In this document: one piece after another, positions 23,573 through 35,071 of the stretch | Layout: each line of letters starts with the position of its first letter | How positions within the stretch are numbered: position 1 is the first letter of the stretch | Assembly: GCA_951230915.1 (NCBI GenBank) | Contig: OX579635.1 | Span: forward strand, 32,054,001 to 32,118,000 | Direction: 5' to 3' | DNA length: 64,000 nt | Origin: Antitrichia curtipendula | Taxonomy: Eukaryota; Streptophyta; Bryopsida; Hypnales; Leucodontaceae | The notes under the pieces: generated by a model | What the model was told of the DNA's origin: nothing | Database searches by the model: none | Seen by the model: only the letters and a program-made list of their open reading frames with translations | Position numbers and translations under genes: made by a program

Positions 23573-26500
23573 GGGTGGATTAACTTTAATGATGTACATA
23601 TTTTAAATGCTTGATGGAGAATGCGTTCATAATGAAAGTTGTAGACATTGACTTATGGATCTTATCCACATATTTTTAATGGTTTTAGTTGAAATCTCAA
23701 ATTTAGCAAAATCATTTCTTTTTGTAAAACATAGTTATTAGTCTAAAATCACTTATTTGTAATAAATAAAAAAAATTCAATAAGATTTCAATATTTATAG
23801 GTACATATAACTATTTTTTCAATTCATATTCAAGTAGTAGAAATAGTGTTGTGTTCCAACCACCCTGGCTATATAGTAGGTGGACATTCCATCTAGAAAA
23901 AAAACTACCTTTCCTACTATTCAATTTTTTAATTTGTAAATTTAATTTAGAAAAATTATGATGGTTTTAGAAATTCACATTAGTTTAGTTTCAAATCCAA
24001 ATTGAAACAATAAGAGGTCAACTACTAGACAATTCACGAGATTAAAAATATATATTTGTATGAGTTTTTTTCTTGGGGGTTGCACTTAGTTCTACTACAA
24101 CAAACCACGTGCGACAAGTGGTTCTAAAAAACTATAATTTCAATCTAAAATTTTGAGCATTGTCTAACAATGACTATAGGTTTCTATTGTCGAAATTTTC
24201 AACTCAAATAAAATATGAAATGATTTTTAGAAGAGGTTGAAAATGAACTAAAAAGGCATGTTTTTCAACTCAAATAATTATAGAGAACACATTTAGATGA
24301 CCATCGAATCAATATTCAATTCAAAATGAAATTTCAATAGAGAGTTATTTTTAGGAATTTTTTGTTTATTTTTTAGACAAAATTTTCTTATATAATATAG
24401 GGGAGTGAAAGTTATTTTTCAATTCTACAGTGTATCTTTTCACTTCAAAAATTTGTAACTAATAATTATTAACAAACAAAAATATCAATAATTCAAAATA
24501 TAAACTTTCAAAGTAGGAAAATCTATTCATAATTTTTTTATTTTGTTTTATTTAAAATTCAAAAAGTAAATAGGGGGTCCAAAATTTTGTTCGCACATGG
24601 TTTCTAATGGACATTCTAAGTGAACTCCCAGAGGCTTTTTTTTGTTCATCGTCGTGAATGATATAACCATACAAGATGGTCACATTATTCCTCCAAAATT
24701 GCCAAGCACTTGCGCCTTCCCCACCGTTGAAAAAAAATCCTTTGCCATTGATTTGTGTGGAAAAATAATTATTCTTTTTTTTATGCCATCAATCAGTCTA
24801 AAAAACTAGAGTCATGGATGAGCGTGGAGATTAGTCCAATCATTAATCAAAGATTAGGGTCACAAGATTAGGGTTCCGCGGTGCACCACACTTGAATCAA
24901 GGCTGGAACTTGAGAGAAATTGTGTTGCTACCCCAAGAGAAATTTGTTGCAAAAAATATTGTGCTTGGCTGTGGAGCTATTGACGAGAGTTTGGCAAGTT
25001 TCAGGTATATTTAAGGAAATGTCAACATGAGAATTCTAGCCATTTGAGATATCCCTTAATGGCGTGCCTTTAGGATTTAGTAATTACGTTCTATGATCGT
25101 TCCAATCTTTGCCTACCCACATGCCGTGATCACAATGATTTTTGTGAAAAATCATGTATATATTTTAATGATTTGGTTTGGTTTATGTTGGTGCAATAGC
25201 TATGCTTTTGAGTGAAGTTGTCTGAAAGAATTGATTTTTCAGTACTTTGTTTAAGCTGCATCGTGAGTCAATGGAGTTATGTTGCCATTCTAGCCATGTT
25301 GAGAGTGTATTGCAATGTTTTGAGAGTGAATGAAACCTTGTTGTTTTATTGTTCAATTTATCTTTGTTGATTTTGGGCTTGTTTTTTGGTGCTTGGGTGT
25401 GGTGTTTTAATACTTTAGGTTTTGTTTTTTATTTTTTTTGGTTTAGATGTTTGGAATAGGATTAGAGTTGGGTTTTGCGAGTTCTTTCTTTGTGGGCAAA
25501 GATTTGGTTTGTGGGTTTTGTAGGGGGTGTAGTTGCACTAATTGAACATATGAATTCCGGAGTTGTAGTAGAAGGCTTTTTACTACTTATGTGAATGAAA
25601 TTCTTGAGCCCCTTGTTATATTTGAATATGAAGCTGTCATCTTAGAAATAGGTATTGGTTTATTTGCAGTGACTACCATCTTAGAGATGTCACAGACTAT
25701 GAAAGGAGCGGCCCCATAAGAGAAATAATTTCGTATAGAAAATACAAGGGACTTCCAAACACAAAGAGATCCAAATGTTGTACAGACAATTGCATACAAG
25801 CAAACTCTTGTCAAAAAGCCTGTTACCAAAGAAAACAGCATTTGCACCACCCAAATAATTGGATCTTAGTGTGACCATTTTTGTGGACAGCTCTGACATT
25901 CCTCTTGACTATTTGAAAAAAATTGAAGAATTTCTTGAAATATAATGCATTTCTAGCTTGTGTTCTATTACAAGAGGTGGAGCTCTTTTAAGGCTCTATT
26001 TGCAAATGGTGTATTGAATTATGGCATCCTTGGCGGGCATGGTAAGTAAATGCATCAAAAACTCATTTTGGATGGAATAAGTAAAAAAACCCTCTAAAGA
26101 AACACCATTCTTACAAAAACACTCCGCAACATTGGTTTGTACACATTCATTGGAATGTTGGGGTTTTGCACCAAAAACAAAGAGAAAGACTATCTACTTC
26201 TAGTGTGTGCATCAAAATGTGACACTTGAGAAGATCAAATAAAACATCGAAGAGTGTGTCAAGCACGGTACTCCATTTTGAAAAAAAAATTGACTCACAA
26301 TTTTTTTTTTGGTGTGTAGCAACATTCTGCAAATACAAAAGAAAGAAATACCTCAAAAGTACTCTTCCCGGAACGCTCTTGCCAATGCTATAGTCTAGAC
26401 AATATATATCCTTAGCTTTGTGGGTTCTATAAGTTTGCCATGGCAGCATAGAATATACTAGAGCTATAGTGCTTTGCAAATGTATGATGCATTTAGAAAT

Positions 26501-27389
26501 TATAACCATGGATGATGTGACTCAAATATTTTTTGAGCATACAAATCCAGGGTCTCACCTATAGACTTGGAGCACTAGAGGCTTGCAACGGAGTTGGACA
26601 ATGCTCAGGAAAGCACAATGTGTGATTATGTGGTTCCAAGTAATTCATGTTATTACATGTTGCTTGATTATATCCCTTTTCAACAATTATTTTCTCCCTG
26701 AAAAAATTATATAGAGACTTGTTTTTTAAATCACATGTTTTATTTTTGTAGATATTGTTGTAGGTGAATCAACGTGACAGTTGAACAAAGTCACTATTGT
26801 CAATGGTAGTTAGAAGGCTGCAATATATTATACACAAGTGCCCAATACCATTATTGAGACTAATATACAAACTTCATTTGGTCCCATGTATAGTTAAGTA
26901 CAAAAATAATTCAATTTTTTTTCATGAACACCACCCTTTATTGAAAAAATGATGTTGTTCAATTAAATGTTGTGATAATGTTGGAAAAAATTTGTCCATA
27001 ACATATGACCATCTATTTTTGGACTACTGTGGGCGCAGGATTACCCACCCTTGATAATCAGGTGAACACCGACCAAGTTCTATGCCTTTATCCACCTTTT
27101 TAATATATGGGGGTGTTGTGAGTGCAGTCCATTATGCCTTCCAAGCAATGGATCTTTTTTGCTAACGTCTCCTAAGTGTCGTGGATGGCAACGAAACTAC
27201 TAGAAATACATGGGTAACTAACAAGCTAACTGCAATGATCAGGGGTGATAGTAAATCCTAAATCCCTAACTATCTATCTTATGTCTAGGGTTGGCTGGGT
27301 AGTTGGTGTCATTTCTAACGTCCCTAACTACGTGAAAGGGGAACCCTCACTTTCCTTCCATGAACCTCTAAGACTATCTTTTGAGGTTT
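23573..27389. other. Unassigned AT-rich stretch, no recognisable gene
   Basis: Several minus-strand ORFs of 60-120 codons (for example 26509-26147 and 25899-25690) show no motif I know. The word CCAACCACCCTGGCTATATA near 23858 is a possible hAT-like end but has no partner. Confidence 0.45.
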
Positions 27390-27810
27390 GACACTTCTCT
27401 CAGAAGTTCTAACTCTACGGGCTAACCCTAAGCTTAGTTTTTACTCTAATTTCCAACCTCTAAATGTAACTCTAGATTTTTACTTCTAGAGTGCTAACTC
27501 TAATTTTTACTTCCAATTTTGACTCTATGTTTTGACTTTTACCCTCGGGTTTTTACTCCTAAATTAATTCTAGAATTTAACTTTTACTCTAACATTTTTG
27601 CTTCTCGATTGACTCTAAAAATTGACCTCTAATTTTGATTCTAATTTTTGACTTTTAACTCTAAGTCTTTACTTTCTAACCTAACTCTAAGATATTTGCT
27701 TGAGAATTTGACTCCTAGATTAACTCTAGATTTTTACTCCTAAATTAATTCCTAGTTTAGATCCTAGATTATCCTTCTAATCTAATCCCTAATTTAGCAC
27801 TCTTGAATCT
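27390..27810. repeat. Pyrimidine-rich degenerate repeat built on (G/A)ACTCTAA-TTTTTACTT
   Basis: About 420 bases in which ACTCTA, ATTTTTAC and TTTGACT words recur every 12-25 bases (for example GCTAACTCTAATTTTTACTT, GACTCTATGTTTTGACTTTT, TAACTCTAGATTTTTACTCC). The spacing is irregular and the strand is almost purine-free apart from A. It is a worn satellite-like array or an expanded polypyrimidine tract. Confidence 0.65.
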
Positions 27811-28638
27811 AACACCTACTTGTACTAATCACGGCTTGCTTAATCACGCATAAGGGGCTAATTAAGGAAGTCAACGCTAATTAGGAAAAAAGACGCCAAG
27901 GACTAATTAAAAAAAAACTCACCTCTTCACTGCTGGTGTCAGAAATAATTTCATCCATGTCCACGTACACATCTTCATGCTCCATGGTAGTTTTTGATCT
28001 TGGTTGAATTTTCCCAAGCTCACCGTTGATACAGTTTCAAAAATTAGGACCCCGTGCGATTTAAACCTCTTCTTTCCCTTCCTCCTTCCTTCTCCTTCCC
28101 TTCTCTCTCCTTTTCTTTCCCTTTCTCTCTTTTTACACTAACATTATTCTACCTAAACTTTATGGATGTCTTACAACTGTAGATTCAAACCCCAAAGAGA
28201 TTTTAATGTCTCTCCTACCCTCTTACACTACGTTGACTTTGTGTCATCCTAATCCACCTTCTAATGATCACTACGAATTCTCGAGATTTTCCTCCTAACA
28301 CCTACTTAGCTAAGCCTAGGTCACTATTTATTGTCTCTCTCACCTAAGTTGCCAATATAGCCATCCCCTCCTTTCCTTCTCCTTCTATCTTTGAGTGGTT
28401 TTGCAGTTTTTTGGACGGACGATTATCTTACATGGAGCTTTAGTCAGGATTGGACCCCATTTTCTCTTCCTTTCTTCTCTCAATCGTTACCTTGTCGGTT
28501 TTTTGTTTTAAAAACAAGCCTGACTCCCCATCCAGACTCTAACTTCAAATAGTCTTGTATTTAATTTTTTTAGAATCTGATTTTTTTTGTATTGGCAACC
28601 AGTTTTTCCCACAGCCCCTAGACGCCCGAGCTCTCCCT

Positions 28639-28763
28639 GATCTGGGCTGGTTCCCGACTCCCCTTGATCTGGACTGGTTCTCGACTCCCCTTGATTTGGA
28701 CTGGTTCCCGACTCCCCTTAACCGACTACCCAACCCTCCTTAACCGACTACCCAACCCCCCTT
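28639..28763. repeat. Two adjoining tandem arrays, 27-bp x3 then 22-bp x2
   Basis: Three units of GATCTGG-CTGGTTC-CGAC followed by TCCCCTT (27 bases each, 28639-28719) are followed directly by two units of AACCGACTACCCAACCC plus CTT-type endings (22 bases each, 28720-28763). GC-rich against an AT-rich background. Confidence 0.85.
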
Positions 28764-29142
28764 GACTGACTGCTCCAACCTTCCCGAATTGGCTGGCCCC
28801 GAGTCCTCGACCCTCCCGAACTGGCTGGCTCCGACCCCCCTTGATCTAGACTGATCGTCTTGTATTCTGATCTGGTTTTTTGAATTGGAATTTAAGGGAC
28901 TTAACTAGGTAGTTAGACTAAGGAAACATGGGAAAAAAATAACAATAATGGGACAACCGAAAACAAAAAGAAACCCAAATCCTTATGATTAGTTTAGGAG
29001 GTATTTGGGGTTCTAGTATTCTCACTAACGGATGGTTATATTGATTCAACTAATTTTTGAAACTCTTGGATATTTGGACACTAACAATCATATCCCCACG
29101 TGGATATTTGGACACTAAGGTAGAAGGGTGGTTGGAATTTTG

Positions 29143-29258
29143 TAAAAAATGCCAAACTTTTCCAGGCCCTAGAATCAAAGCTTCGCCGTTCCGAGGGTAA
29201 CCATAAAAAATGCCAAACTTTTCTAGATTCTACAGTCAAAGCTTTGCCGTTCCCGAGG
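29143..29258. repeat. Diverged ~57-bp tandem duplication
   Basis: AAAAAATGCCAAACTTTTC followed by AATCAAAGCTTCGCCGTTCC (first copy) repeats as AAAAAATGCCAAACTTTTC followed by CAGTCAAAGCTTTGCCGTTC (second copy, from about 29203). No coding role seen. Confidence 0.7.
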
Positions 29259-29409
29259 AGGGTATACGTAGCCAAGCGAGGGTTAGACAAAGGGAAAAAA
29301 AGAAAAACACACGTAGAGAATGCACATGGAGAAGCCAAAGCTTCGCTGACAACGGAGGGGTCCACACAACGAGAGGGATGGTTAGACAAAGGTAAAGCAC
29401 TCGACTTAA

Positions 29410-30354
29410 CCCCTAAAGTTTTTTGACTATGTTTTCACTAAAAACGCTCCCAAATTGCCATTCGTAGTACAAGTACCAAATTTTGAAAAAAAAAACATTT
29501 TTGGACACATGTAACCATAGGATCTTGTAGTAAACTAGTTTGAGAAGATGTGGAAAAAATTTCAAAAATTTCCACCGTGTAGATTGCAAGAAATTAGCAT
29601 TTGAAGTGACAAAATCCCTTTTTTTGTCCCTGCGAAAAACCGGGCAGCTGCACTTCACATGGTCACATTTGTATGAAAAAATGTCCAAAATGGTGGTAAC
29701 TCTTTGGATTCATTCTTCAAAGCAAGTTAGCTACATGCTTGAAAATTTCAGATCATTTGGAATTGTACAACATATAGGAAAAAAATAGTAAGTAGAAAGA
29801 AGTAGAAAATGATTCAAAACACTAAATTGTTAAGGATTTAATTATGGAATTGAAAAATGCCAATCCAAAAAATTATAATGTTGTAATAAACAATCTACAC
29901 CTTATGTTTATATTTTTTTCCAAAAATATTTAAAATTGAGTTAAATAAAGGACTTCAAAGTTTATTTTAGAGTAGAGATTCCATAACTACCCGCAAACTA
30001 CCCACAACTAAAATTCCTCATAACTTTCATCTCATAAATCAAAGTGGAATAATTCAAATCTTTCCTTGTGCACACAAATCTAGAGAACCAATTTCAAATT
30101 TTTATTTCTCTAGAAAATGATTTTTAAAGAAGTTTTTTTTGCTGCCCGGGCTGCCCACCGAACGATGAAAACTACATATCACACCATAACTTTTTAACCA
30201 TGTGGTCAAAAGTTATAAAAATTGTTGGGCCCTAAAGTTACTCCTCGGGCACATCTTGTGTGAAAATTTCAAAGAAAAAAAATAAAAATTCCATTTGTCG
30301 TGAGCTGCCCCAAAACGCTATGTTGTCAAAAAACAGTGTTTGGTCCTTTAGGGG
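29410..30354. mobile_element. TTAA-flanked MITE, copy D (945 bp)
   Basis: TTAA on both sides (29406-29409, 30355-30358). The left end CCCCTAAAGTTTTTTGACTA is type 1; the right end TTTGGTCCTTTAGGGG preceded by GCTATGTTGTCAAAAAA is type 2. About the same length and end order as copies E and G. No coding capacity. Confidence 0.9.
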
Positions 30355-30358
30355 TTAA

Positions 30359-30629
30359 GAGAACACACGTGAGTTAGTATAACAAGGTAAAGCAAATGAC
30401 TCACACTCTAAAGGCCCCCAATGGCGGCATACGCCAAGGCACTAGAGGGGGTGGCTTTAGGATTAGTAGTAAACACAAAAGACCTTCAAAACACAAGGGT
30501 TAGTTCATAAGAGTATATGCGAAACACAAGAGAAACACACAAGGAGTACACAAGGCAAGATAGAAGGACCCCCAAGGACCTTCAAAGCTTGAAAAACAAC
30601 AACAAAGGGAGCAAAAAGTGCTCCAAAAA
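30359..30629. other. Short unassigned segment before the assembly gap
   Basis: AC/AG-rich sequence (ACACAAGAGAAACACACAAG, GGCAAGATAGAAGGACCCCC) with no recognised ORF or repeat end. Confidence 0.5.
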
Positions 30630-30829
30630 NNNNNNNNNNNNNNNNNNNNNNNNNNNNNNNNNNNNNNNNNNNNNNNNNNNNNNNNNNNNNNNNNNNNNNN
30701 NNNNNNNNNNNNNNNNNNNNNNNNNNNNNNNNNNNNNNNNNNNNNNNNNNNNNNNNNNNNNNNNNNNNNNNNNNNNNNNNNNNNNNNNNNNNNNNNNNNN
30801 NNNNNNNNNNNNNNNNNNNNNNNNNNNNN
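30630..30829. other. Assembly gap (200 Ns)
   Basis: A run of exactly 200 N. The round number suggests a placeholder of unknown true size. It removes the 5' part of the following gene. Confidence 0.99.
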
Positions 30830-31654
30830 ACGCAGTGCGCTGAGCTGCCTGACTCCAAACCAAATGTTATGAATTATTCTAACATAGCCATGGTTTGGGC
30901 AGAGATTGTACTCCACAAAGATGTAGATTGGCGCACAATTTACGGGAAAAATGTTGACAATATGAAGCACACTGACGCTGTTATTTATACGAGTTGGACT
31001 CAACCAAGCGATTGTATGCGAATGTGGTCCAATCGAGGGCAGTTTGGATTTCCGCCTGTTGTATTGCCGGATGCTGAGAATGAATGGTCGGACGACGATG
31101 ATGTAGAAGACAATCCAGCACCCGTAACATTTACAGTGGGACATGAGCGTCAAGAAGCTCGGGAAGACATCGAGTTCAATCAACAAATGCAAGAAGCTAT
31201 GCGTAGGAGCATGGAGGATCGGGGTCAACAACACGGGCATGACAGGTCCTACCAACATGATCGTATTGCATCTGGTTCACAAGATGGTCAAAGGGTCTTA
31301 CACTACGCTAACGACCCCCGAGGTACTTATTACAACCCAGAAAGAAGCCATGGAACCACACATGATTTTGGATCTAGCCAAGGAGGCTCCCAATACTTGT
31401 CCGGATCTACTACGGGTGGTTCATATGAGCGTCACACAGGCTCTCGTCATGTCGAACCAAGGCAAGGAAGGTCTCAGCACTATGATGTAGTTCCTCCTCC
31501 AACTTTTGGAGGTCCTTACTATGGAAATCCCAATCAAGGAGCTACGCCAAGCGACTATGGATGCACTTGGGGCGGAGGACCATATCTTGGCACTTATGGA
31601 TCCGGTTCCACACCACCAAAACGTAGAGATGACATCCATTCAGATTCCGAGTAA
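30830..31654 (+). CDS. 5'-truncated gene: shared NYS...VDW motif plus G/Y/S-rich low-complexity tail
   Basis: The frame is open from the gap edge (TQCAELPDSKPNVMNYS) to a stop at 31652-31654; the ATG at 30869 is probably internal. The first visible block, NYSNIAMVWAEIVLHKDVDW, resembles NYSVASMVYAELILARKVDW in the RING-finger gene at 45458-39475, so both share an N-terminal domain of unknown function. An acidic stretch (NEWSDDDDVEDN) and a Gln/Met helix-like segment (EFNQQMQEAMRRSMEDRG) follow. The last ~130 residues are rich in Gly, Tyr, Ser, Gln and Pro, with PPPTFGGPYYGNPNQG and a final KRRDDIHSDSE, consistent with a disordered, possibly phase-separating tail. No stops or frameshifts in 275 codons. 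Function unknown; probably part of the same mobile gene family. Confidence 0.7.
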   Translation, partial: TQCAELPDSKPNVMNYSNIAMVWAEIVLHKDVDWRTIYGKNVDNMKHTDAVIYTSWTQPSDCMRMWSNRGQFGFPPVVLPDAENEWSDDDDVEDNPAPVTFTVGHERQEAREDIEFNQQMQEAMRRSMEDRGQQHGHDRSYQHDRIASGSQDGQRVLHYANDPRGTYYNPERSHGTTHDFGSSQGGSQYLSGSTTGGSYERHTGSRHVEPRQGRSQHYDVVPPPTFGGPYYGNPNQGATPSDYGCTWGGGPYLGTYGSGSTPPKRRDDIHSDSE

Positions 31655-31936
31655 AGTAAGTAGAGCTATTTTAGTCGTTGTCTCACAATCGAGTGGGCCT
31701 TGGAATCTTTTGCCATTGGATTATGGAGTGTGGCAATCATAGTACAAACATATCGGCATCTCGGCGAATAGCATTTACGAATTTACGTACTAAAATATTT
31801 TGATGTAAATATATTGTATTAAAATGTATTTGGAGGTTGGTACTTGGTATCATCATAGTGGTATCGTTCAAGTATCAACTGTATTGCTTTTCAATATAAA
31901 AAGTATTTGCGCATGACCAAATTCTATTATCATTAT

Positions 31937-32877
31937 CCCCTAATCGTTTTTGACTATGTTTTCACCAAAAACATTCCAAAACTGCCATTTCTAATACTAG
32001 TGTCAAATTTTAGAAAAAAAACATTCTTGGACACATGTAACCATAGGATCTTGTAGTAAACTTGTTTAAGAAGATGTGGAAAAAATTTCAGAATTTTCCA
32101 CCATGTGGATTGCAAGATAATAGTGTTTGAATTGACAAAAATCATTTTTTTGTCCCTGCGAAAAAACGGGCAGCTGCCCTTCACAAGGTCACATTTATAT
32201 GAAAAAATGTCCAAAATGGTGGTTACTCTTTGGATTTATTCTTGAAGGCAAGTTGGCTACATGCTTGAAAATTTTCAGATCATTTGGAATTGTACAACAT
32301 ATAGGAAAAAAATAGTAAGTAGGAAGAGGTAGAGAATGATTCAAAACACTAAATTGTGAAGCATTTATTTATGGAATTGAAAAATGCCAATCCAACGGTT
32401 GTAATGTTGTAATAAACAATCTACACCCAATGTTTTTATTTTTTTTCAAAAATATTGAAAATTGAGTTAAATAAAAGACTTCAAGTCTTCAAAGTTTATT
32501 TTAGAGTTGAAATTCCATAACTACCCTTAAACTAAGAATCCTCATAACTTTTGACTCATAGATCTAAATGGAATGATTCAAAGCTTCCCATGTACATATA
32601 AATCTAAAGAACCAATTTCAAATTTTTATTTTCTTAAAAAATGATTTTTGAAGAAGTTTTTTTCGCTGCCCGTACTGCCCGCCAAGGACTGAAAATGACA
32701 TATCATGCAATAACTTTTTAACCATATAGTCTAAATGTATGAAAATTGTTGGGCCTTAAAGCTACTCCTCGGGCACGTGTTGTATGAAAATTTCAAAGAA
32801 AAAAAATATAAATTTCATTTGTAGTGAGCTGCCCAAAATCGCTATATTGCCAAAAAATCACTTTGGTCTTTTAGGGG
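31937..32877. mobile_element. TTAA-type MITE, copy E, with TTAT on both sides
   Basis: The left flank is TTAT (31933-31936) and the right flank TTAT (32878-32881). The left end CCCCTAATCGTTTTTGACTA is type 1, the right end CTTTGGTCTTTTAGGGG type 2. The identical, non-palindromic four bases show that the four-base flank is a direct target duplication and not part of the inverted repeat. 941 bp, no coding capacity. Confidence 0.87.
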
Positions 32878-33226
32878 TTATATGTGTTCAACATTGATTA
32901 TACAATTTTGAACCCAACCAGACCAAGCTAACATCCATCAACAATAATTGTTGCATTGCACTTCTCATTCAAGGATTTCAAGCAAAACATATGATGAATG
33001 CATAAATAGATGGTAGACATTGGACATTGGATGTTTCAAAACACACAAACATTTCAAAACTTTATATGAATTATAAGGGTGCACATATATTGGCATACAT
33101 TGATGGTGCATATATATACTAGAAAATCCTTGCACACAATCATGCAAATTTATGTACTCGCCTCTACATTTACCTAATACTTCTATAGTTCTATCACTTC
33201 TATGTCGTCCACTAACACCATAGACA

Positions 33227-34711
33227 CTAATATGAGTGGCGGAAGCGTTCATCCAGAATAGGCCAGTTGTAATTATTGGTAAATCGATGGATGATTTCGG
33301 ACAAGCTACCGCAAGAATCAATCACCGAATCACAAAGGCGCTCTAAGTAAAGGTGAAAAATCCTTGCCAAATCCTCATGGCTAAATCTTGTATGTCCTTC
33401 ATTTTTCCGATGTAAGCTCACGTAGTCCGTCGACATGCAACCATTGTTGATGGCTTGAGCTATTCGACCAACCGCATATTCCTCCAATTTACGTGATAAA
33501 TCCGGTATCATTGACACATCCGCATCTCTTCGGTGCAAGTATGCAATAGAAGGGTCCACCCACCACCTCTTTTTCAAGGTCTCAGTCCGCTCACTCTGAG
33601 AGGTAAACGTGTACAAGGACTTCATTGGTTCATTACGTAAAGTAGTCATGCCCCAATCGCAAACTCCAATGTAAACACGTGACTCATCATTGGGAAAGTG
33701 AAACATAATGTTGTCCAATGAAAGATCATTGAGCAAATGTCTAGCGCTGTGCACTGCATTCATGAGGTGCACCAATGCCCATGCAAGCTCCGTGCGCTTC
33801 TTCCTCCAACGACCAAGAAAAAAAGCTTTCGTCACCTCTTCCGGGGTCGGTTGAGAATAAGCCAATCGAATGCCAATGTTATCGGGATATTCCTTATCCA
33901 ATTTTAACATTTGCTTCAATGTTCCGTCATTCCACCAATACGAGTACCCTTCGTTTTGCGTTGCATGAACAGCAGAAAATCGGATAACTCCATCATGTGG
34001 AATTCTCATTGCCATTGACTCGTTTTGGTGTTCCAACCTTGCGAGCGGAGGTCGTATGCGTTGTTGATGAGATACCTTCGCTGCGAACTCGCAAAATGTG
34101 GGTATCTCACGACATCCTTCAATTCGGACCCTCCAAATTGTTGCGTATTCACCCCTCAAGATTTGATCATCTTGTGGAATCACCCTTGCTGTTTCCGGAA
34201 GCGCTAAGAGATGTCGTCGCCCACGTTGCAACTCCACAAGTCCCTCATCACTATTCCACCAACCCACTGAACCTCGCCTATTTCGATTCTTTGCAAAAGG
34301 GGCGCACTGGCGAACAAACAAGTCTGCCCTCAAAATGACCTGTTCAAAAGCGCCATCACCTACGCGGTGTTGCTTCCCGTACTTCTCTAAGATCACCTTT
34401 GCATTCCACAATGCATCATGGACCTTGTTCTTCAAAAATTGTTGAAAGCCCTTCTTCTCCATTTCATGAATCCAGTAGGATACGTTTAAAGCATCCGTGA
34501 ACTTCTGTGCCATATCTCCCTTGAATTTAGCTGGGCACTCGTCTTCATACCTCGCATATTTGGTATACAACGACGCAGTGGTTTCCGACTCATAAAAATT
34601 GACAATGCATTCAATGAGAAATGCTTTGCAAGCGAGAGAAGGAGCGTCTATACTCGCCTCACTGTCCGACTTCACTCGTTTGTCCTTCGCAGCCTTCTTT
34701 GATCTCGGCAT
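33227..34711 (-). CDS. Protein-kinase-like protein, intact 494-codon ORF, atypical motifs
   Basis: Start ATG at 34711 (CACGATGCC); N-terminus basic (MPRSKKAAKDKRVKSD), a possible nuclear signal. Residues 20-180 match no family I recognise. A kinase-like fold is suggested by: a glycine-loop-like GEYATIWRVRI (187-197); EFAAKVS with Lys212 in the place of the ATP-binding Lys; ESMAM/LARLEHQNE near 224-235 as a possible helix C; LNDLSLDNIMF (327-337) in place of HRDLKxxN, keeping catalytic-type Asp329 and Asn334; and CDWGM (351-355) in place of DFG. Two of the three signature boxes have lost the usual His or Phe, but the catalytic and metal-binding residues are there, so activity is possible. The ORF has no stops, unlike its neighbours. 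It is same-stranded with the hAT transposase, whose tail ends 361 bp upstream, and a GC-rich array lies 36-194 bp 5' of the ATG. Substrate unknown. Confidence 0.75.
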   Translation of the reverse strand: MPRSKKAAKDKRVKSDSEASIDAPSLACKAFLIECIVNFYESETTASLYTKYARYEDECPAKFKGDMAQKFTDALNVSYWIHEMEKKGFQQFLKNKVHDALWNAKVILEKYGKQHRVGDGAFEQVILRADLFVRQCAPFAKNRNRRGSVGWWNSDEGLVELQRGRRHLLALPETARVIPQDDQILRGEYATIWRVRIEGCREIPTFCEFAAKVSHQQRIRPPLARLEHQNESMAMRIPHDGVIRFSAVHATQNEGYSYWWNDGTLKQMLKLDKEYPDNIGIRLAYSQPTPEEVTKAFFLGRWRKKRTELAWALVHLMNAVHSARHLLNDLSLDNIMFHFPNDESRVYIGVCDWGMTTLRNEPMKSLYTFTSQSERTETLKKRWWVDPSIAYLHRRDADVSMIPDLSRKLEEYAVGRIAQAINNGCMSTDYVSLHRKNEGHTRFSHEDLARIFHLYLERLCDSVIDSCGSLSEIIHRFTNNYNWPILDERFRHSY

Positions 34712-34746
34712 CGTGATGCACTAAATGAGAAAAAAACATGCACTGC

Positions 34747-34905
34747 CATGGTCCGATGGGCGGTCGGACCGTCCGCCCGTCGGACGGAGGTGACCAAGGC
34801 GCGGACGGGCCACCAGGTGGACGGGCGGTCGGACCGTCCGCCCATCGGACGGAAGTGACCAAGGCGCGGACGGGCCACGAGGCGGACGGGCGGACAGACG
34901 GTCTT
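34747..34905. repeat. GC-rich CGGACGG/CCGTCCG array 5' of the kinase-like gene
   Basis: Contains a 65-bp unit starting GGGCGGTCGGACCGTCCGCC at 34758 and again at 34823, with a partial third near 34888. CpG-dense in an AT-rich region. It sits immediately upstream of the minus-strand kinase ATG (34711), so it may be part of the promoter. Words are shared with 38670-39010, 45605-45968 and the hAT MITE at 46715-47001. Confidence 0.88.
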
Positions 34906-35071
34906 CGCTAGTTTTAAGGTATTTGAAAAAACAAAATTTTGATAGTGTGCACAACATGAATGAGCAAATTTGTATTACAAACTTAAAGTTCGAACAATGA
35001 ATTGTCATAACATAATGTGTTTAGGATAAAAAACTAAACACCCAAGTTTATATCTTTTCAATCTTTATAAA

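Noticed and set aside
28545..28743. 62-codon ORFs on both strands with RGVGNQSRS or DLDWFPTPL repeats
   Set aside because: They are translations of the 27-bp tandem repeat on opposite strands; no independent support.
30500..31258. ORFs containing a long run of X
   Set aside because: They span the N gap, so their continuity is not evidence; only the part from 30830 is used.
34659..35008. Overlapping ORFs across the GC-rich array upstream of the kinase-like gene
   Set aside because: Open in several frames because CGGACGG repeats contain few stops; Arg/Pro/Gly-rich nonsense with no homology.
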